Origin: Thiobaca trueperi
Lineage (GTDB): Bacteria > Pseudomonadota > Gammaproteobacteria > Chromatiales > Chromatiaceae
Direction: 5' to 3'
Assembly (NCBI RefSeq): GCF_004342175.1
Contig: NZ_SMAO01000001.1
Coordinates: 248,001-312,000 of the forward strand
DNA: 64,000 bases
Shown: one piece after another, positions 17,516 through 27,393 of the stretch
Numbering within the stretch: position 1 is the stretch's first letter
Layout: every line of letters starts with the position of its first letter
Program-made: the position numbers and the translations under genes
Notes under the pieces: generated by a model
Databases searched by the model: none
What the model was told of the DNA's origin: nothing
Seen by the model: the letters and a program-made list of their open reading frames with translations, nothing else

Positions 17516-18799
17516 ATGGCATTCCACCGCAGATCGCCCCCATTCAGCGCCGCAACCGTCCTGCTGGCCGGGTTGCTCACGGGCTGTAGTTATATCCCCT
17601 GGTTCGGTCGCGACAAGGATCCGACGCCGCCGACCAAACTGGCCGACATCGTCCAGGAGGTCAGTCTGACCCCGGTGTGGTCGGTGCGGCCCACGCGCGG
17701 AACCGAAGGGCGGCTGCTGTTTCTGGTGCCGGCGCTCGCCGACGGGCGGCTCTATGTCGCCGATGCGCGTGGGCGGGTGGCCGCGCTGGCGGCGGACAGC
17801 GGTCGCGTGCTCTGGGAGCGCGACACGGGTCTGGCCTTCAGCGGCGGACCCGATGTGCAGGGCGATCGGCTCACGCTCGGCACCAGTCAGGGCGAGCTGG
17901 TTTCACTGTCCACTACGGACGGACGCGAGCACTGGCGCGCCCGGCTCGGCAGCGAGGTGCTATCGGTGCCACGCTTCACCGGCGACGGCAGGATCGTGGT
18001 CCATACCCTGGACGACACGCTCTATGGCATCGAAGCCGCGACCGGCAAGGAACTCTGGCGGCTCGCCTATCCCGCGCCCGTGCTGACGCTGCGCGGCAGC
18101 AGCACGCCCGTGGTGGCGCCGGGCGGCGTGGTGGTCGGACTCTCCGGCGGCAAACTGGTCAACCTCGATCCCCAGGATGGCGCACCGCTGTGGGAAGTCA
18201 TCGTCTCGCGTCCAAGCGGGCGTTCCGAACTGGCTCGCATCGCTGACATCGACGCCGATCCGGTTCTGCTTGGCTCCACGATCTTTGTCGGTTCCTACAA
18301 TGGCGATCTGGCCGCCATCGATGCCACCACAGGCGACATCCTCTGGCGACGCGAACTCTCGGCCCACGCCGGTCTGGCCGTCAATGACGGCGGACTCTTC
18401 GTCACCGATTCGCAGGATCAGGTCTGGGGCGCCGACCCGGCAGACGGCGCGGGACGCTGGAAGCAGGAGCATCTGCGTTATCGTCAGGTCACCGCCCCCG
18501 CGCTGATCGGCAGTCTGATTGCGGTCGGCGATCTGGAAGCCTATCTGCACCTGCTCAATCAGTCCGATGGACGTCTGGTCGGACGTACCCGGATCACCAG
18601 GAAAGGCGGCATCACCGCCCGCCCGCTGGTGGCTGGCGGACGCCTCTATGTTTATGCGGAAGACGGCACGCTCAGCGCCCTGACCGTCGGTGCTTCACCC
18701 GCGCCCCAAGCCCGTGGCGGCGCTCAAGCGACTGATTCCGCTTCGGCGGCGCCAGCCGACATGGAGTCCGTCCCCCCTACTCCCAAGACGGTCCCCTGA
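17516..18799 (+). CDS. bamB: Outer membrane assembly lipoprotein BamB
   Basis: A 427-residue lipoprotein (lipobox LLTGC near residue 25) with an eight-bladed PQQ-like beta-propeller, which helps the BAM complex insert beta-barrel proteins. Blade repeats such as [20 protein letters not shown] and [10 protein letters not shown] are clear. The ATG at 17516 is the start; the open frame further upstream is the 9-bp repeat. The C-terminal tail is Pro/Ala-rich. Confidence 0.92.
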   Translation: MAFHRRSPPFSAATVLLAGLLTGCSYIPWFGRDKDPTPPTKLADIVQEVSLTPVWSVRPTRGTEGRLLFLVPALADGRLYVADARGRVAALAADSGRVLWERDTGLAFSGGPDVQGDRLTLGTSQGELVSLSTTDGREHWRARLGSEVLSVPRFTGDGRIVVHTLDDTLYGIEAATGKELWRLAYPAPVLTLRGSSTPVVAPGGVVVGLSGGKLVNLDPQDGAPLWEVIVSRPSGRSELARIADIDADPVLLGSTIFVGSYNGDLAAIDATTGDILWRRELSAHAGLAVNDGGLFVTDSQDQVWGADPADGAGRWKQEHLRYRQVTAPALIGSLIAVGDLEAYLHLLNQSDGRLVGRTRITRKGGITARPLVAGGRLYVYAEDGTLSALTVGASPAPQARGGAQATDSASAAPADMESVPPTPKTVP

Positions 18800-18803
18800 C
18801 ATC

Positions 18804-20198
18804 ATGCTCCCCGTTATCGCCCTGATCGGCCGACCAAATGTCGGCAAATCGACCCTGTTCAACCGGCTCACCCAGACCCGTGACGCACTGGTCGCCGACT
18901 TTCCGGGACTGACCCGTGACCGTCAGTACGGCGTCGGTCGCATCGGCCCCGGCCCCTATATCATCGTCGATACCGGCGGCATCGGCAGCGCGCCGGAAGG
19001 GATTGAGGCGCTGATGGAGCGTCAGGTCCAGCTCGCCATCGACGAGGCCGATCACCTGCTGTTCCTGGTCGATGCGCGCGACGGCTGCACCCCCGAAGAC
19101 CTGGATATCAGCCAGCGTCTGCGCCGACTGGGCAAGGCCATCACCCTGGTCGTCAACAAAAGCGACGGCACCGATCCGGTCCAGTCCAGCGCCGAGTTCC
19201 ATCGGCTCGGTCTCGGCGATCCGGTGTCGGTGTCATCGAGCCAGGGCCAGGGCGTCCGCAGTCTGCTCGATCAGGTCTTCGAGCGCCTGCCCGAGCCCGA
19301 TGAAACCGAGACCGCCGAGGATCAGCCCGGCATCCGGGTCGCGGTCGTCGGACGTCCGAATGCCGGTAAATCGACCCTCATCAACCGTCTGCTCGGCGAG
19401 GAACGGCTCGTCACCTTCGACCTGCCCGGCACCACCCGCGACAGCATCTTCATCCCCTTCGAGCGTCTCGGTCGCCATTACACCCTGATCGACACCGCCG
19501 GTCTGCGCCGCCGCGCGCGCGTCCATGAGGCCATCGAGAAATTCAGCGTCATCAAGACGCTCCAGGCCATCGAGGCGGCGAATGTCATCATCCTCGTCAT
19601 CGACGCCCATCAGGGGATCGGCGAACAGGACGCCACGCTCGCCGGGCACATCATCGACAGCGGTCGCGCGCTGGTGGTCGCCATCAACAAATGGGACGGC
19701 TTGGACGCCGATCAGCGTGAGACGATCAAGACCCAGTTTGCGCGCAAGCTGGCCTTTCTGGATTTCGCCAAACCGCACCGGATCTCGGCCCTGCACGGCA
19801 GCGGGGTCGGTCTGCTGCTCGACGAGGTGGATCAGGCCTATGCCAGCGCCACCCGTGATCTCAGCACGCCGGTCCTGACGCGGCTGCTGGAAGCGGCGGT
19901 GCAGGAACATCAGCCGCCGCTGGTGCATGGACGCCGGATCAAGCTGCGCTACGCCCATCAGGGCGGGCGCAACCCGCCGATCATCGTCATCCACGGCAAT
20001 CAGACCGAGTCCGTCCCCGAGACCTACCGGCGTTATCTGATCAACCGTTTCCGCAAGGAACTCGACCTGCCCGGCACCCCGCTGCGGCTCGAATTCAAGA
20101 GCGGCGCCAATCCCTTCGCAGGCCGTCGCAACCAGCTCACGCCACGCCAGATCAAGCAGCGGCAGCGACTCAAGGACTTCACCACACGCAAGCGTTGA
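18804..20198 (+). CDS. der: Ribosome biogenesis GTPase Der
   Basis: A 464-residue protein with two tandem GTPase domains and a C-terminal KH-like domain, required for 50S assembly. P-loops GRPNVGKST near residue 8 and GRPNAGKST near 182; G3 DTGG and DTAG; G4 NKSD and NKWD. The ATG at 18804 lies 4 bp after bamB. The TGA stop (20196-20198) lies inside the first bases of a repeat module. Confidence 0.96.
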   Translation: MLPVIALIGRPNVGKSTLFNRLTQTRDALVADFPGLTRDRQYGVGRIGPGPYIIVDTGGIGSAPEGIEALMERQVQLAIDEADHLLFLVDARDGCTPEDLDISQRLRRLGKAITLVVNKSDGTDPVQSSAEFHRLGLGDPVSVSSSQGQGVRSLLDQVFERLPEPDETETAEDQPGIRVAVVGRPNAGKSTLINRLLGEERLVTFDLPGTTRDSIFIPFERLGRHYTLIDTAGLRRRARVHEAIEKFSVIKTLQAIEAANVIILVIDAHQGIGEQDATLAGHIIDSGRALVVAINKWDGLDADQRETIKTQFARKLAFLDFAKPHRISALHGSGVGLLLDEVDQAYASATRDLSTPVLTRLLEAAVQEHQPPLVHGRRIKLRYAHQGGRNPPIIVIHGNQTESVPETYRRYLINRFRKELDLPGTPLRLEFKSGANPFAGRRNQLTPRQIKQRQRLKDFTTRKR

Positions 20199-20388
20199 AC
20201 CGCGCCCCGTGCGACAGGCGATGTTTTCGGTTTGGATCGATCTTGGCGCCATTGACGACCGTGTGAGCCGGCGCGGTTTAAGATATGAAAAATATGAAAG
20301 TTTAAACCGCGTCGCACTGAGGACTTTGACATCCGCAGAGTCAAAGACAAACTGAAAATGACGCCTATCGCGCTGGACGCGGTTTAAA
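20195..20388. repeat. TTAAACCGCG composite repeat, doublet 3
   Basis: Module A 20195-20281 (TTGAACCGCGCC to GGCGCGGTTTAA), linker 20282-20300 (GATATGAAAAATATGAAAG) and module C 20301-20388 (TTTAAACCGCGTC to GACGCGGTTTAAA). The left end contains the der stop; the variant TTGAACC makes it TGA instead of TAA. The right end lies 17 bp before the next gene. Confidence 0.87.
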
Positions 20389-20405
20389 CAGACGGAGGAT
20401 TCCGC

Positions 20406-20930
20406 ATGAGCGTCATCCCATCGGCCTATCTCGGCATCATTGAGCCGCTGATCGAGGTGTCGCGCGGCCTGCTCGAACAGGGCGAGTCACTGGCACCCAT
20501 CGCCTTCGTCGGCAATCTCACCACCGGCGCGACCATCCCCGTCCTCCTGCGCACCGGCAGCAACCGCGAAAAAGACGAGTCAGCCGCCGCGATCCGCCAG
20601 CTCGCCGCCCTGCACGAAGCGGATTTCATCTTCACCATCATGGAAGCCTGGACTCTGCCGCCCGACAAGGCGCGTCAGTTCGAGGTCATCATCGAACGCT
20701 ATGGCTCCATTGGCGCCTCGCCCTATGCGGTTGACAGCGTCACCTTCGGCCTGGAGACGCGCCACGGACTCTGGATGGCGCAGGCGCCGCTCAAACCCAA
20801 GGGGCTGTCCAAAAAGAAGCGAATCTTCGTCCTGCCCGACTTCCAGCACTTTACCGATGTACAGGGCCGTTTCGTCGATCTGCTGCCGAACAAAGACCCC
20901 ATCCAGGGACCATCGCGCGCACTGCATTAA
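20406..20930 (+). CDS. Conserved hypothetical protein (174 aa)
   Basis: Unrecognised soluble protein of 174 residues with no signal peptide or membrane segment. GGAGG at about 20394 precedes the ATG. Composition is balanced, with a mixed alpha/beta look (IAFVGNLTTGATIPVLL; AALHEADFIFTIMEAWTL) and a basic KPKGLSKKKR stretch near residue 138. It stands alone between a repeat doublet and a strong bidirectional terminator, after der. Confidence 0.75.
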   Translation: MSVIPSAYLGIIEPLIEVSRGLLEQGESLAPIAFVGNLTTGATIPVLLRTGSNREKDESAAAIRQLAALHEADFIFTIMEAWTLPPDKARQFEVIIERYGSIGASPYAVDSVTFGLETRHGLWMAQAPLKPKGLSKKKRIFVLPDFQHFTDVQGRFVDLLPNKDPIQGPSRALH

Positions 20931-20935
20931 TAATG

Positions 20936-20968
20936 CCGCACCGCGCTTTCACAGAAAGCGCGGTGCGG
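20936..20968. terminator. Strong bidirectional terminator hairpin
   Basis: CCGCACCGCGCTTTC and GAAAGCGCGGTGCGG form a perfect 15-bp stem with a 3-base loop, followed by ATTGTTGT. It lies between the convergent genes ending at 20930 and 21020. Confidence 0.85.
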
Positions 20969-21019
20969 ATTGTTGTCACCACGTCCGGATCAGTCCGGCG
21001 AATGGATCGATACTCAATG

Positions 21020-23593
21020 TCAGGGAGCGGTGACCAGCATTTGCACCGGGGAATCTGCGCTGGTGCCGGAGCTGTTAAAGGCTCTCACGCGATAGTAATA
21101 GGTTGTGTTCGGGATCAGCCGTGTGACGTTGCGACCGGTAACACGAAGGCTTAGATTTTTATAACCACTGACATAGGTGCTGAAGCTGTCCGTGGTGGAA
21201 ACATCCAGACGATACCCCGTGGCACCGACGACCAGGTTCCAACTCGCCAGAAAACTCGTGGGCGTGATATTCACCGCCTCGTTTGCCGTCGGAGCCTCAG
21301 GAATGGCGACGCGCGTGGTGACGGAGCGGGGCTTGGAGTCGGCACTGACACCGTTTGCGTTGTAGGCGCGTACCCGACAGTAATAGGTGGTGCTGGCACT
21401 GAGACCGGTGACGGCAAGGATTTTCAGGTTGCCCATGTCGCGATCCTGATAGCCATCGACAAAGCTGGTGAAGGCGGCGTCGGTGGCGATGTCCAGCCGG
21501 TAGCCCGTTGCGTCTTTCACACTGCCCCACTTGGCGGTGAATCCATCGCTCGTCACCTTCGCTGCCGCGCTGAGGGAAGGGGCTGCGATGCGGGTGGTCA
21601 CCGTGACGGTATTGGAATTCGCACTGACACCAACCGAATTGTAGGCTCTGAGCCGGTAAAAATAGGTTTTGCCCGGACTCAGACGAGTGATCAGCAGTCC
21701 GGTTTGACTCCCGACATCCCGATTTTTATAGCCGCTGACATAGCTACGGAAGGTGTTGCTGGTGGAGACATCCAGACGATACCCAGTTGCGCCAGGCACG
21801 CTCGACCAGTCTGCGGTCACTTCGTTGCTCGTGACCTGAGTGGGCGCATTGGCGATGGGAAAGGTTGGCGCGGTTGGGACGCTGGCCGTCGTCACCGTGA
21901 TGACATTGGAGACAAGACCGGTCCCGGCTGTGCTGTAGGCACTGACCCGGTAAAAGTAGGTGGTGCTGGCGCTGAGGCCGGTGATCGCCAGACTGTTCTG
22001 TTTACCCGTATCCAGGCCGTCATAGCCGCTGACATAGCTGCTGAAGGTGTCGCTGGTGGAGACATCCAGACGATAACCGGTCGCACCTGTCACCCGACCC
22101 CAGTTTGCGGTGAATCCCGTGTTGTAGACAGCGCTGGCAGGCGTTGCGATTGGAGCGGACGGAACATCCACCCCATCTCCGCTCAACACGGCGATCGCGT
22201 CATCGATCTGGATACGCGCCATCGACAGGCCATTTCTGGAGTCGGTGACCATGGCGCCCTGTTCCTGCAGGGCCGTGAGGATTTCCGCAACGCTGGCAGT
22301 CGGCTTGACTGATTTCATCACGGCCCAGGCTCCGGCAACATGCGGGGCAGCCATTGACGTGCCATTCCAGGAGGCAAAACCGCCGCCCACGACCGATGAG
22401 TTGATGGCACTTCCTGGCGCCAGAAGATCCAGTAAAGGGGCGCTGTTTGAGAACGAGGAAACGCTATCCGTTTTGGTGGTGCTGCCGACCGTGATGGCGC
22501 TGGATACGCAGCCTGGCGAGCTGATCGCGTTGGTATAGCCATCGTTTCCGCTGGCGATGACGGTCGCCGTTCCGGCTGCGCTCAGGGCATCGATGATGGT
22601 CTTGATCGGGTCGCTGTCACAATGGCTGGTAAATGAACCGCCGCCCAGGCTGAGATTGGCGGCTGCGACCGAATAGGTGCCGAGGAGATCATAGACCCGC
22701 TCCAGCCCTCTGATGATGTCCGACGTATAAGCCCTGACACAGGGCGACCCACCGCAGGATGTGCTGCTGAAGACCTGAATTGCGATGACGCCTGCATTTT
22801 GGGCGACGCCAGAAAAGCTGGATCCCTTACCCGCCGCAATCCCGGCAACATGTGTCCCGTGGCTGCATCCAGCGATGGCTGGGTTGCAGTTCAGACCTGA
22901 ATTGGTAGCGGTGGACGCAGTGAGCCCACCCGGACAGAGATTCGACGAATAGCAGGCCTCTGAGACGACCTTGCCAGCGAGGAAAGGGTGATTCTTGTCA
23001 ACTCCGGTATCCAGAATGGCGACGACCTGATCTTGTCCACTGTAACTTGTGCCGCCACTCTGGAAGGTGCCATCGCTGCTGGCGCCGAGCAAAGGCAGGG
23101 TATCGATGAGCGCGGGCGGATAGGCAACATCCTCGAAGACATCCTCGACCTCGGGATTATCAAGCAAGTCCATCAGATCGATGACATCGACGTGCAGCGC
23201 CAGCCCCTGAACGCGACTGAACCGCTTGATCTTCGCGCCTGATCTGTCGCGTTCATTGCTCAGTCCCAATTGATTGAGAACGCCCTGCTGTCTGGCGGAC
23301 AGTCGGGTTCGTTCCGCCTGGGTCAGGCGGGTTCCCTGTCCGGCAAGGGGTGTCCCCTGTGTCTTGAAGCGCACGATCACAGGGATGGAGCCTTGTCCCA
23401 GCGCGCGATCCAGGAGAGCCTCATGTCTCTGTTCCGGTGCAGCATACGCAGTCGTATTGGCTATGCCATCCCCATCCTGCGCTCCCAGCCAGGGGTCGAT
23501 TTGGTCCGGCGACGTTCCTGACCAGGCAGTCAGGGTGAATGACAGACTGAACGCTGCGACGAGTTGCCGCCAGACCCCATCTCGCGTGTTCAT
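21020..23593 (-). CDS. Secreted S8 subtilisin-like protease with four FN3 domains
   Basis: A protein of about 857 residues. After a signal sequence and an inhibitor-I9-like propeptide region (SIPVIVRFKTQGTPL) comes a peptidase S8 domain with catalytic Asp (VAILDTGVD), His (SHGTHVAGIAAG), oxyanion Asn (ASGNDG) and Ser (NGTSMAAPHVAG). The C-terminal part is four fibronectin type III repeats of about 93-98 residues, each carrying ATGYRLDVST and a T-Y-(F/Y)-Y-R-(V/L)-x-A-Y/F segment. The ATG at 23593 (MNTRDGVW) is preferred to one at 23629. It is probably an extracellular or cell-surface degradative enzyme; no type II or type I secretion gene is adjacent. Confidence 0.88.
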   Translation of the reverse strand: MNTRDGVWRQLVAAFSLSFTLTAWSGTSPDQIDPWLGAQDGDGIANTTAYAAPEQRHEALLDRALGQGSIPVIVRFKTQGTPLAGQGTRLTQAERTRLSARQQGVLNQLGLSNERDRSGAKIKRFSRVQGLALHVDVIDLMDLLDNPEVEDVFEDVAYPPALIDTLPLLGASSDGTFQSGGTSYSGQDQVVAILDTGVDKNHPFLAGKVVSEACYSSNLCPGGLTASTATNSGLNCNPAIAGCSHGTHVAGIAAGKGSSFSGVAQNAGVIAIQVFSSTSCGGSPCVRAYTSDIIRGLERVYDLLGTYSVAAANLSLGGGSFTSHCDSDPIKTIIDALSAAGTATVIASGNDGYTNAISSPGCVSSAITVGSTTKTDSVSSFSNSAPLLDLLAPGSAINSSVVGGGFASWNGTSMAAPHVAGAWAVMKSVKPTASVAEILTALQEQGAMVTDSRNGLSMARIQIDDAIAVLSGDGVDVPSAPIATPASAVYNTGFTANWGRVTGATGYRLDVSTSDTFSSYVSGYDGLDTGKQNSLAITGLSASTTYFYRVSAYSTAGTGLVSNVITVTTASVPTAPTFPIANAPTQVTSNEVTADWSSVPGATGYRLDVSTSNTFRSYVSGYKNRDVGSQTGLLITRLSPGKTYFYRLRAYNSVGVSANSNTVTVTTRIAAPSLSAAAKVTSDGFTAKWGSVKDATGYRLDIATDAAFTSFVDGYQDRDMGNLKILAVTGLSASTTYYCRVRAYNANGVSADSKPRSVTTRVAIPEAPTANEAVNITPTSFLASWNLVVGATGYRLDVSTTDSFSTYVSGYKNLSLRVTGRNVTRLIPNTTYYYRVRAFNSSGTSADSPVQMLVTAP

Positions 23594-23740
23594 GTTTGAG
23601 GATCCCCGCTGGCTGAGTGCTGGATGCATTCAATCTGGATTGGGCCGATCAAAAACGCTCTACCCGAATGACATCATTGCAGATCTGCCGCGCGAAGGAT
23701 GTGAGTCCGTTCGCGTTATCGGGATATTCTCCGTGATGTT

Positions 23741-24607
23741 TCAGTTCCTTGCGTGAACGGAACGCTGACGAATCAACTCCACCAGCTCACCCTGAGTGCG
23801 CGGCGGTTGCGCGTCCGACCACTCCAGATCGCCGCTGTCGCGCAGTGCGGTGGCGAGGGCGAGGATGGTGGGTGTCCGCAGATGGGCGGACCCCAGCAGA
23901 TTCGAGTCGGCGAGCGCCTCCACAGCAGTGCCCTGACGGAGCACACGGCCTGCGCCGAGGATGGCGATGTCGTCGGCCCAGGCGTAGGCCAGATCGACAT
24001 CATGGGTGGAAAAAACCAGGGTCGTGCCGCTGTCCTGAAGATGGCGCAGGGCGCCGAGCAGATGCGCAACGCCATGCGGATCCAGCCCGGCTGTGGGCTC
24101 GTCGAGGATGACGACTGCCGGGCGCATGGCGAGGATGCCGGCGATGGCGACGCGCTTTTTCTGACCGAAGCTCAGGGCATGCGTCGGACGCCCGGCGAGA
24201 TGGGCGATGCGCAGACTGGCGAGCGCCTCGTCCACGCGCGTTCGCGCCTCGGCGTCGGAGAGTCCCTGATTCAGCGGGCCGAAGGAGACATCCTGCGCGA
24301 CCGTGGCGGAGAAAAGCTGATCTTCCGGATCCTGCAACACCAGACCGACCCGGCTGCGCCAGGCCAGACGGGCGGCGCGATCGTAGCCAAGGATCTGTCC
24401 GTCGAGCCGCACCTGACCGCGCGCGGGACGCAGGGTGCCGTTCAGGTGCAGGAGGAGCGTGGTCTTGCCGCTGCCGTTGGCCCCCAGCAGGGCGAGCCTG
24501 CGCCCCGGCTGAACCCTGAGATTCAGCCCCTGAAGCGCCATCACAGCATCCGGGTAGGCATATTCCAGCCCTTCGGCGAGGAGGATCGGATCGCTCAACC
24601 CAGCCAC
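23741..24607 (-). CDS. cbiO: Cobalt ECF transporter ATPase
   Basis: A 288-residue energy-coupling ATPase. Walker A GANGSGKT near residue 38, signature LSFGQKKRVAIAG and Walker B VVILDEPTAGLDP. LSFGQ instead of LSGGQ is typical of CbiO. The start is a GTG at 24607 overlapping the cbiQ end. It is the last gene of cbiMNQO, controlled by the upstream cobalamin riboswitch. Confidence 0.9.
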   Translation of the reverse strand: MAGLSDPILLAEGLEYAYPDAVMALQGLNLRVQPGRRLALLGANGSGKTTLLLHLNGTLRPARGQVRLDGQILGYDRAARLAWRSRVGLVLQDPEDQLFSATVAQDVSFGPLNQGLSDAEARTRVDEALASLRIAHLAGRPTHALSFGQKKRVAIAGILAMRPAVVILDEPTAGLDPHGVAHLLGALRHLQDSGTTLVFSTHDVDLAYAWADDIAILGAGRVLRQGTAVEALADSNLLGSAHLRTPTILALATALRDSGDLEWSDAQPPRTQGELVELIRQRSVHARN

Positions 24608-25347
24608 CGATCCAGCCGCAGTGCGAGCAGCGACACCGCGCCGAGCAGGACGCCGATGCGGAGCAAACGCGGCCAGGAGAGCGCATGGACAGGCGACAGG
24701 ACGCGCAGCTCGCCCTCGAAGCCACGCGCAGCGAGTCCGGTTTCCAGACGCCGCGCCCGTTGCAGCGCCCGTTGCAGCAGTGTCGCCACCAGTTGGCCGA
24801 GCGAGCGCAGACTGCGTCCGAAGGTGCTGTAACCCTGACGCGCCGCCTGGGCGTGCTGGCCGGTGATCGCCTGCTCCATGAAGAGAAAGATCAGGCGGTA
24901 AATCAACAGCATGATTTCGACGATGGCGGACGGCACGCCAAGCCGTCGCAGCAGTGCAACCAGTTCGACGACCGGCGTGGTGAGCGCGAGCAGGGCCAGA
25001 CAGGAGAGCGCAGCCAGCGAGCGTAACGTGACTTCCAGCGCGGTCATGGCCCCGGCAGGCGAGAAGGCGAGCCGTATCCCATCGTTCAGGTCGAGCGAAA
25101 CCGCCAGAAAAGGCGCGCCGGTCAGCAGGAATCCGACCGGAATCGCCATGAAGGCCAGCAGGTCTCGGACGGGGATCCCGGCCCCCGCGACCGTCGCAAT
25201 GGTCATGACCAGCAGGATCAGGGGCGCGGTGGTGAAGACGGGCAGCAGGCTGAGGATCAGCAGCCCACCGCCCGCCAGCAGGAGACGCTCGCCCGGATGC
25301 CGGTCGCGCCAGCGGTTGGCCCAGGCGTGACGGTCAATCGCGAACAT
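24595..25347 (-). CDS. cbiQ: Cobalt ECF transporter transmembrane protein
   Basis: A 250-residue membrane protein with about five to six hydrophobic segments and the two coupling-helix motifs of the T component (AARQG near residue 187; ETGLAARGF near 215), which contact the ATPase. It starts at the ATG at 25347 ([15 protein letters not shown]), overlapping cbiN by 14 bp; the upstream open frame is only the cbiN region in another frame. Confidence 0.9.
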   Translation of the reverse strand: MFAIDRHAWANRWRDRHPGERLLLAGGGLLILSLLPVFTTAPLILLVMTIATVAGAGIPVRDLLAFMAIPVGFLLTGAPFLAVSLDLNDGIRLAFSPAGAMTALEVTLRSLAALSCLALLALTTPVVELVALLRRLGVPSAIVEIMLLIYRLIFLFMEQAITGQHAQAARQGYSTFGRSLRSLGQLVATLLQRALQRARRLETGLAARGFEGELRVLSPVHALSWPRLLRIGVLLGAVSLLALRLDRWLG

Positions 25348-25663
25348 CGGTCGTCCGATCGGGACGCCCGCCAGCCGTGCGCCCTGTGCCCTGACCGCGC
25401 CGCAGACCCAGATAATAACCGAGCAGTCCGGCCCCGAGTGCGGCCTGGAGGGCGAACAGCAGGCTCTCGATCTCGCCGCTCGGCGGCTCCCACAGCGGCG
25501 CAAACCAGGGCTCGTAAGCGGGATGACCGGCGAGAATCGCCGCCTCGGCCTGGCCATCGGCACCGGCGAAGGGCTCATCAAGCCCCCCGGTCACTGGCAG
25601 CAGCAGGGGCAGAATGGTCAGCGCCAGCACGGCGGCAAGGAGCAGCAGATTGGTCCGGGTCAT
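25334..25663 (-). CDS. cbiN: Cobalt transport protein CbiN
   Basis: A 109-residue protein with two membrane segments flanking a short periplasmic part ([20 protein letters not shown]), as in CbiN, the helper that activates the substrate subunit Cbi[21 protein letters not shown] matches the family. It overlaps cbiM by 4 bp and cbiQ by 14 bp, so it is co-translated. The basic C-terminal tail is longer than usual. Confidence 0.9.
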   Translation of the reverse strand: MTRTNLLLLAAVLALTILPLLLPVTGGLDEPFAGADGQAEAAILAGHPAYEPWFAPLWEPPSGEIESLLFALQAALGAGLLGYYLGLRRGQGTGRTAGGRPDRTTDVRD

Positions 25664-26331
25664 TTCGCGCCTCCGTGGGCGAAGGCCAGCGCATCGAGAT
25701 CGTCGCGGCTGTACTGGGTTAAAAGATTGACCACGATCACGGTCAGCAGACCCTCGATGACGGCCAGCGGGATCTGGGTCAGGGCGAAGACACCGCCGAA
25801 CTTGGTCAGCGCGCCCAGGATGCCGCTGGTCGGATCGGGAAAGGCCAGCGCCAGTTGGATGGAGGTCATCAGATAAGTGGCCAGATCGCCCAGCATCGCC
25901 GCCAGAAAGACCGCAATGGTCAGCGCGCCGCCCAGCGAACGGGTCAGGCGAAAGACGCCATAGGCGACCCAGGGACCGACGACCGCCATCGCCACGATAT
26001 TGGCGCCGAGCGTGGTGAGTCCGCCATGGGCCAGCAGCAGCGCCTGGAACAGCAGCACGATGGCGCCGAGTACCGCCATCACCGAAGGGCCGAAGAGGAT
26101 CGCGCCGAGCCCGGTTCCGGTGGGATGCGAGCAGCTTCCGGTGACTGAGGGAATTTTGAGTGCCGACAGCACAAAGGCGAAGGCGCCGGCACTGGCGAGC
26201 AGCAGCCTGGTCTGCGGTTGCTCGCGGGTCAGGGTGACGACACGGCGCGCGCCCACGACCAGAAAGGGAACCGCCACGGCGGTCCAGGCAGCGGCGTGGA
26301 TTGGGGGTAGAAACCCCTCCATGATATGCAC
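25660..26331 (-). CDS. cbiM: Cobalt ECF transporter substrate-binding subunit
   Basis: A 223-residue membrane protein starting (GTG) with [12 protein letters not shown]. The N-terminal amine and His2 of this motif bind Co(II)/Ni(II) in CbiM/NikM, so the start codon is fixed by function. About seven membrane segments. [15 protein letters not shown] is the second family signature. Downstream cbiNQO complete the transporter, and the leader contains a cobalamin riboswitch, so cobalt rather than nickel is the likely substrate. Confidence 0.93.
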   Translation of the reverse strand: MHIMEGFLPPIHAAAWTAVAVPFLVVGARRVVTLTREQPQTRLLLASAGAFAFVLSALKIPSVTGSCSHPTGTGLGAILFGPSVMAVLGAIVLLFQALLLAHGGLTTLGANIVAMAVVGPWVAYGVFRLTRSLGGALTIAVFLAAMLGDLATYLMTSIQLALAFPDPTSGILGALTKFGGVFALTQIPLAVIEGLLTVIVVNLLTQYSRDDLDALAFAHGGAK

Positions 26332-26469
26332 AGCGATCTTCTCCCAGAGGTGAAGGGCGGCGCGGATTCGGGAGGAGAGACCCCAGGCGTGCGGTCGCGC
26401 CAGCCGACGGCTGACACAGGCGCGGTCAGATCATGAAGCAGTCTCGCCACCGGAGCACCCCGCCCGGAT

Positions 26470-26665
26470 TGACATAGCGACAGGCGGGGCCGGCAGGTCT
26501 CCTGGCTTACAGGTCGGCATCGATACCCACCTTCCCAGCCGGAGTGGCCAGTGGTCTGTTCGGGATCGACTCGCTGCTTACAGTTGCGGGGGCAGCCATG
26601 GCATTGAACCATGTTCCCTTTTCATCCCCCACAGCCAAATAGCTGAGGGGGAACCGGTCTCGCGA
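26470..26665 (-). promoter_or_regulatory. Cobalamin (AdoCbl) riboswitch
   Basis: Read on the minus strand, the leader carries the conserved B12-box segment AGCCAGGAGACCTGCCGGCC (about 26488-26507). Upstream of it lie GAACAGACCACTGGCCACTC and the TGGTTCAATGCCATGGCTGC core. A hairpin before the core (CCCCCTCAGC...GCTGTGGGGG) matches the P2/P3 region. It lies 140 bp upstream of cbiM. When the coenzyme is bound, cobalt uptake genes are expected to be turned off. Confidence 0.9.
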
Positions 26666-26673
26666 CGGCGGGC

Positions 26674-26703
26674 ATCATAGGGCGGGGGGATTGGCTGAGT
26701 CAA
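26674..26703 (-). promoter_or_regulatory. Sigma70-type promoter of the cbiMNQO leader
   Basis: On the minus strand TTGACT (26698-26703) and TATGAT (26674-26679) are 18 bp apart, each 5 of 6 matches. Transcription would begin near 26666, exactly at the riboswitch 5' edge. Confidence 0.6.
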
Positions 26704-26734
26704 ACCAGCCCGTTGGCAGTTGGCAGACTGACGA

Positions 26735-27037
26735 CTAAATCTTCGGCACCGGCAGCGGATCGCGTTTCTGCGGATTGGCGCGATAGAAGGCGGCGACATT
26801 GCCGATACGGGCGATGAGATCAGCCTGCGTGCGTTCCTGGATGAGCGCGATGCCGGCGTCGCGCTCCTCGCGGTCGCCGGCGTTGACCCGGATCTTGAGC
26901 AGCTCGTGATGGTTCAGGGCGATTTCGATCTCGGCGAGGACCGGCTCGGTGATGCCGTGCTGGCCGACGAGGATGACGGGCTTGAGGTGATGGACCTGCT
27001 TCTTCAGCCAGCGTTTTTGTTTTTCGGTGATGGTCAT
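26735..27037 (-). CDS. yhbY: Ribosome assembly RNA-binding protein YhbY
   Basis: A 100-residue CRM-domain protein that binds the pre-50S subunit. The start TITEKQKRWLKKQVHHLKPV and the GxxG loop in ILVGQHGITEPV are diagnostic. The frame is open upstream, but the family N-terminus is at the ATG at 27037. That ATG overlaps the stop of a degraded EAL-domain gene (ATGA). It usually sits beside ftsH/rlmE, but neither is in this window. Confidence 0.92.
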   Translation of the reverse strand: MTITEKQKRWLKKQVHHLKPVILVGQHGITEPVLAEIEIALNHHELLKIRVNAGDREERDAGIALIQERTQADLIARIGNVAAFYRANPQKRDPLPVPKI

Positions 27038-27177
27038 GGAGTCAGTGGAGTCTGGATGGTCGTGGTTAAAAACTGGGTGATGGCGTCTGCCGACAGCGGT
27101 CGGCTCACCAGATAGCCCTGCATCGCGTCGCATTGTAGCGCGCGCAGACAGTCCGCCTGCGGTTGATGTTCGACGCC
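27034..27177 (-). pseudogene. C-terminal remnant of an EAL-domain (c-di-GMP phosphodiesterase) gene
   Basis: A 47-codon frame ends TGA at 27034-27036. Its translation contains GVEH near the start, then QADCLRALQCDAMQGYLVSR and PLSADAITQFL. This is the canonical end of an EAL domain (EGVE, then CD-MQGYL-SRPL). Upstream of GVEH the similarity stops abruptly and no start codon or earlier EAL motif is found, so the 5' part has been deleted. The remnant stop overlaps the yhbY start, so the two were probably once co-transcribed. Confidence 0.75.
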
Positions 27178-27242
27178 TCGGCGATCTGGTGATTGTATAA
27201 CCTCACATGGCCGGTGAGGGTCCGCCAGACAGACGCATCGCC

Positions 27243-27319
27243 GGTGACAAAGTCACGGAAAATCCCGCGCGATCCGGATAGGCTGACTCCAACCTCCACC
27301 AGACCGGCGCAATCCGCGC
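27243..27319. repeat. 77-bp dispersed repeat, copy 1
   Basis: GGTGACAAAGTCACGGAAA at the left and CCAGACCGGCGCAATCCGC at the right are shared with 28491-28567. On the minus strand both copies encode the same indel-free peptide pattern (ADCAGLV, then FRDFVT). It lies just upstream of the TDT-family gene; the left end contains a small GTGAC-AAA-GTCAC palindrome. Confidence 0.75.
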
Positions 27320-27393
27320 CGGTCGCTACCCATGCAGAGGGCTTCACAGGAGTCAAACATCCGTGAACGAGCCTGAACTTCACTGAAACACCA

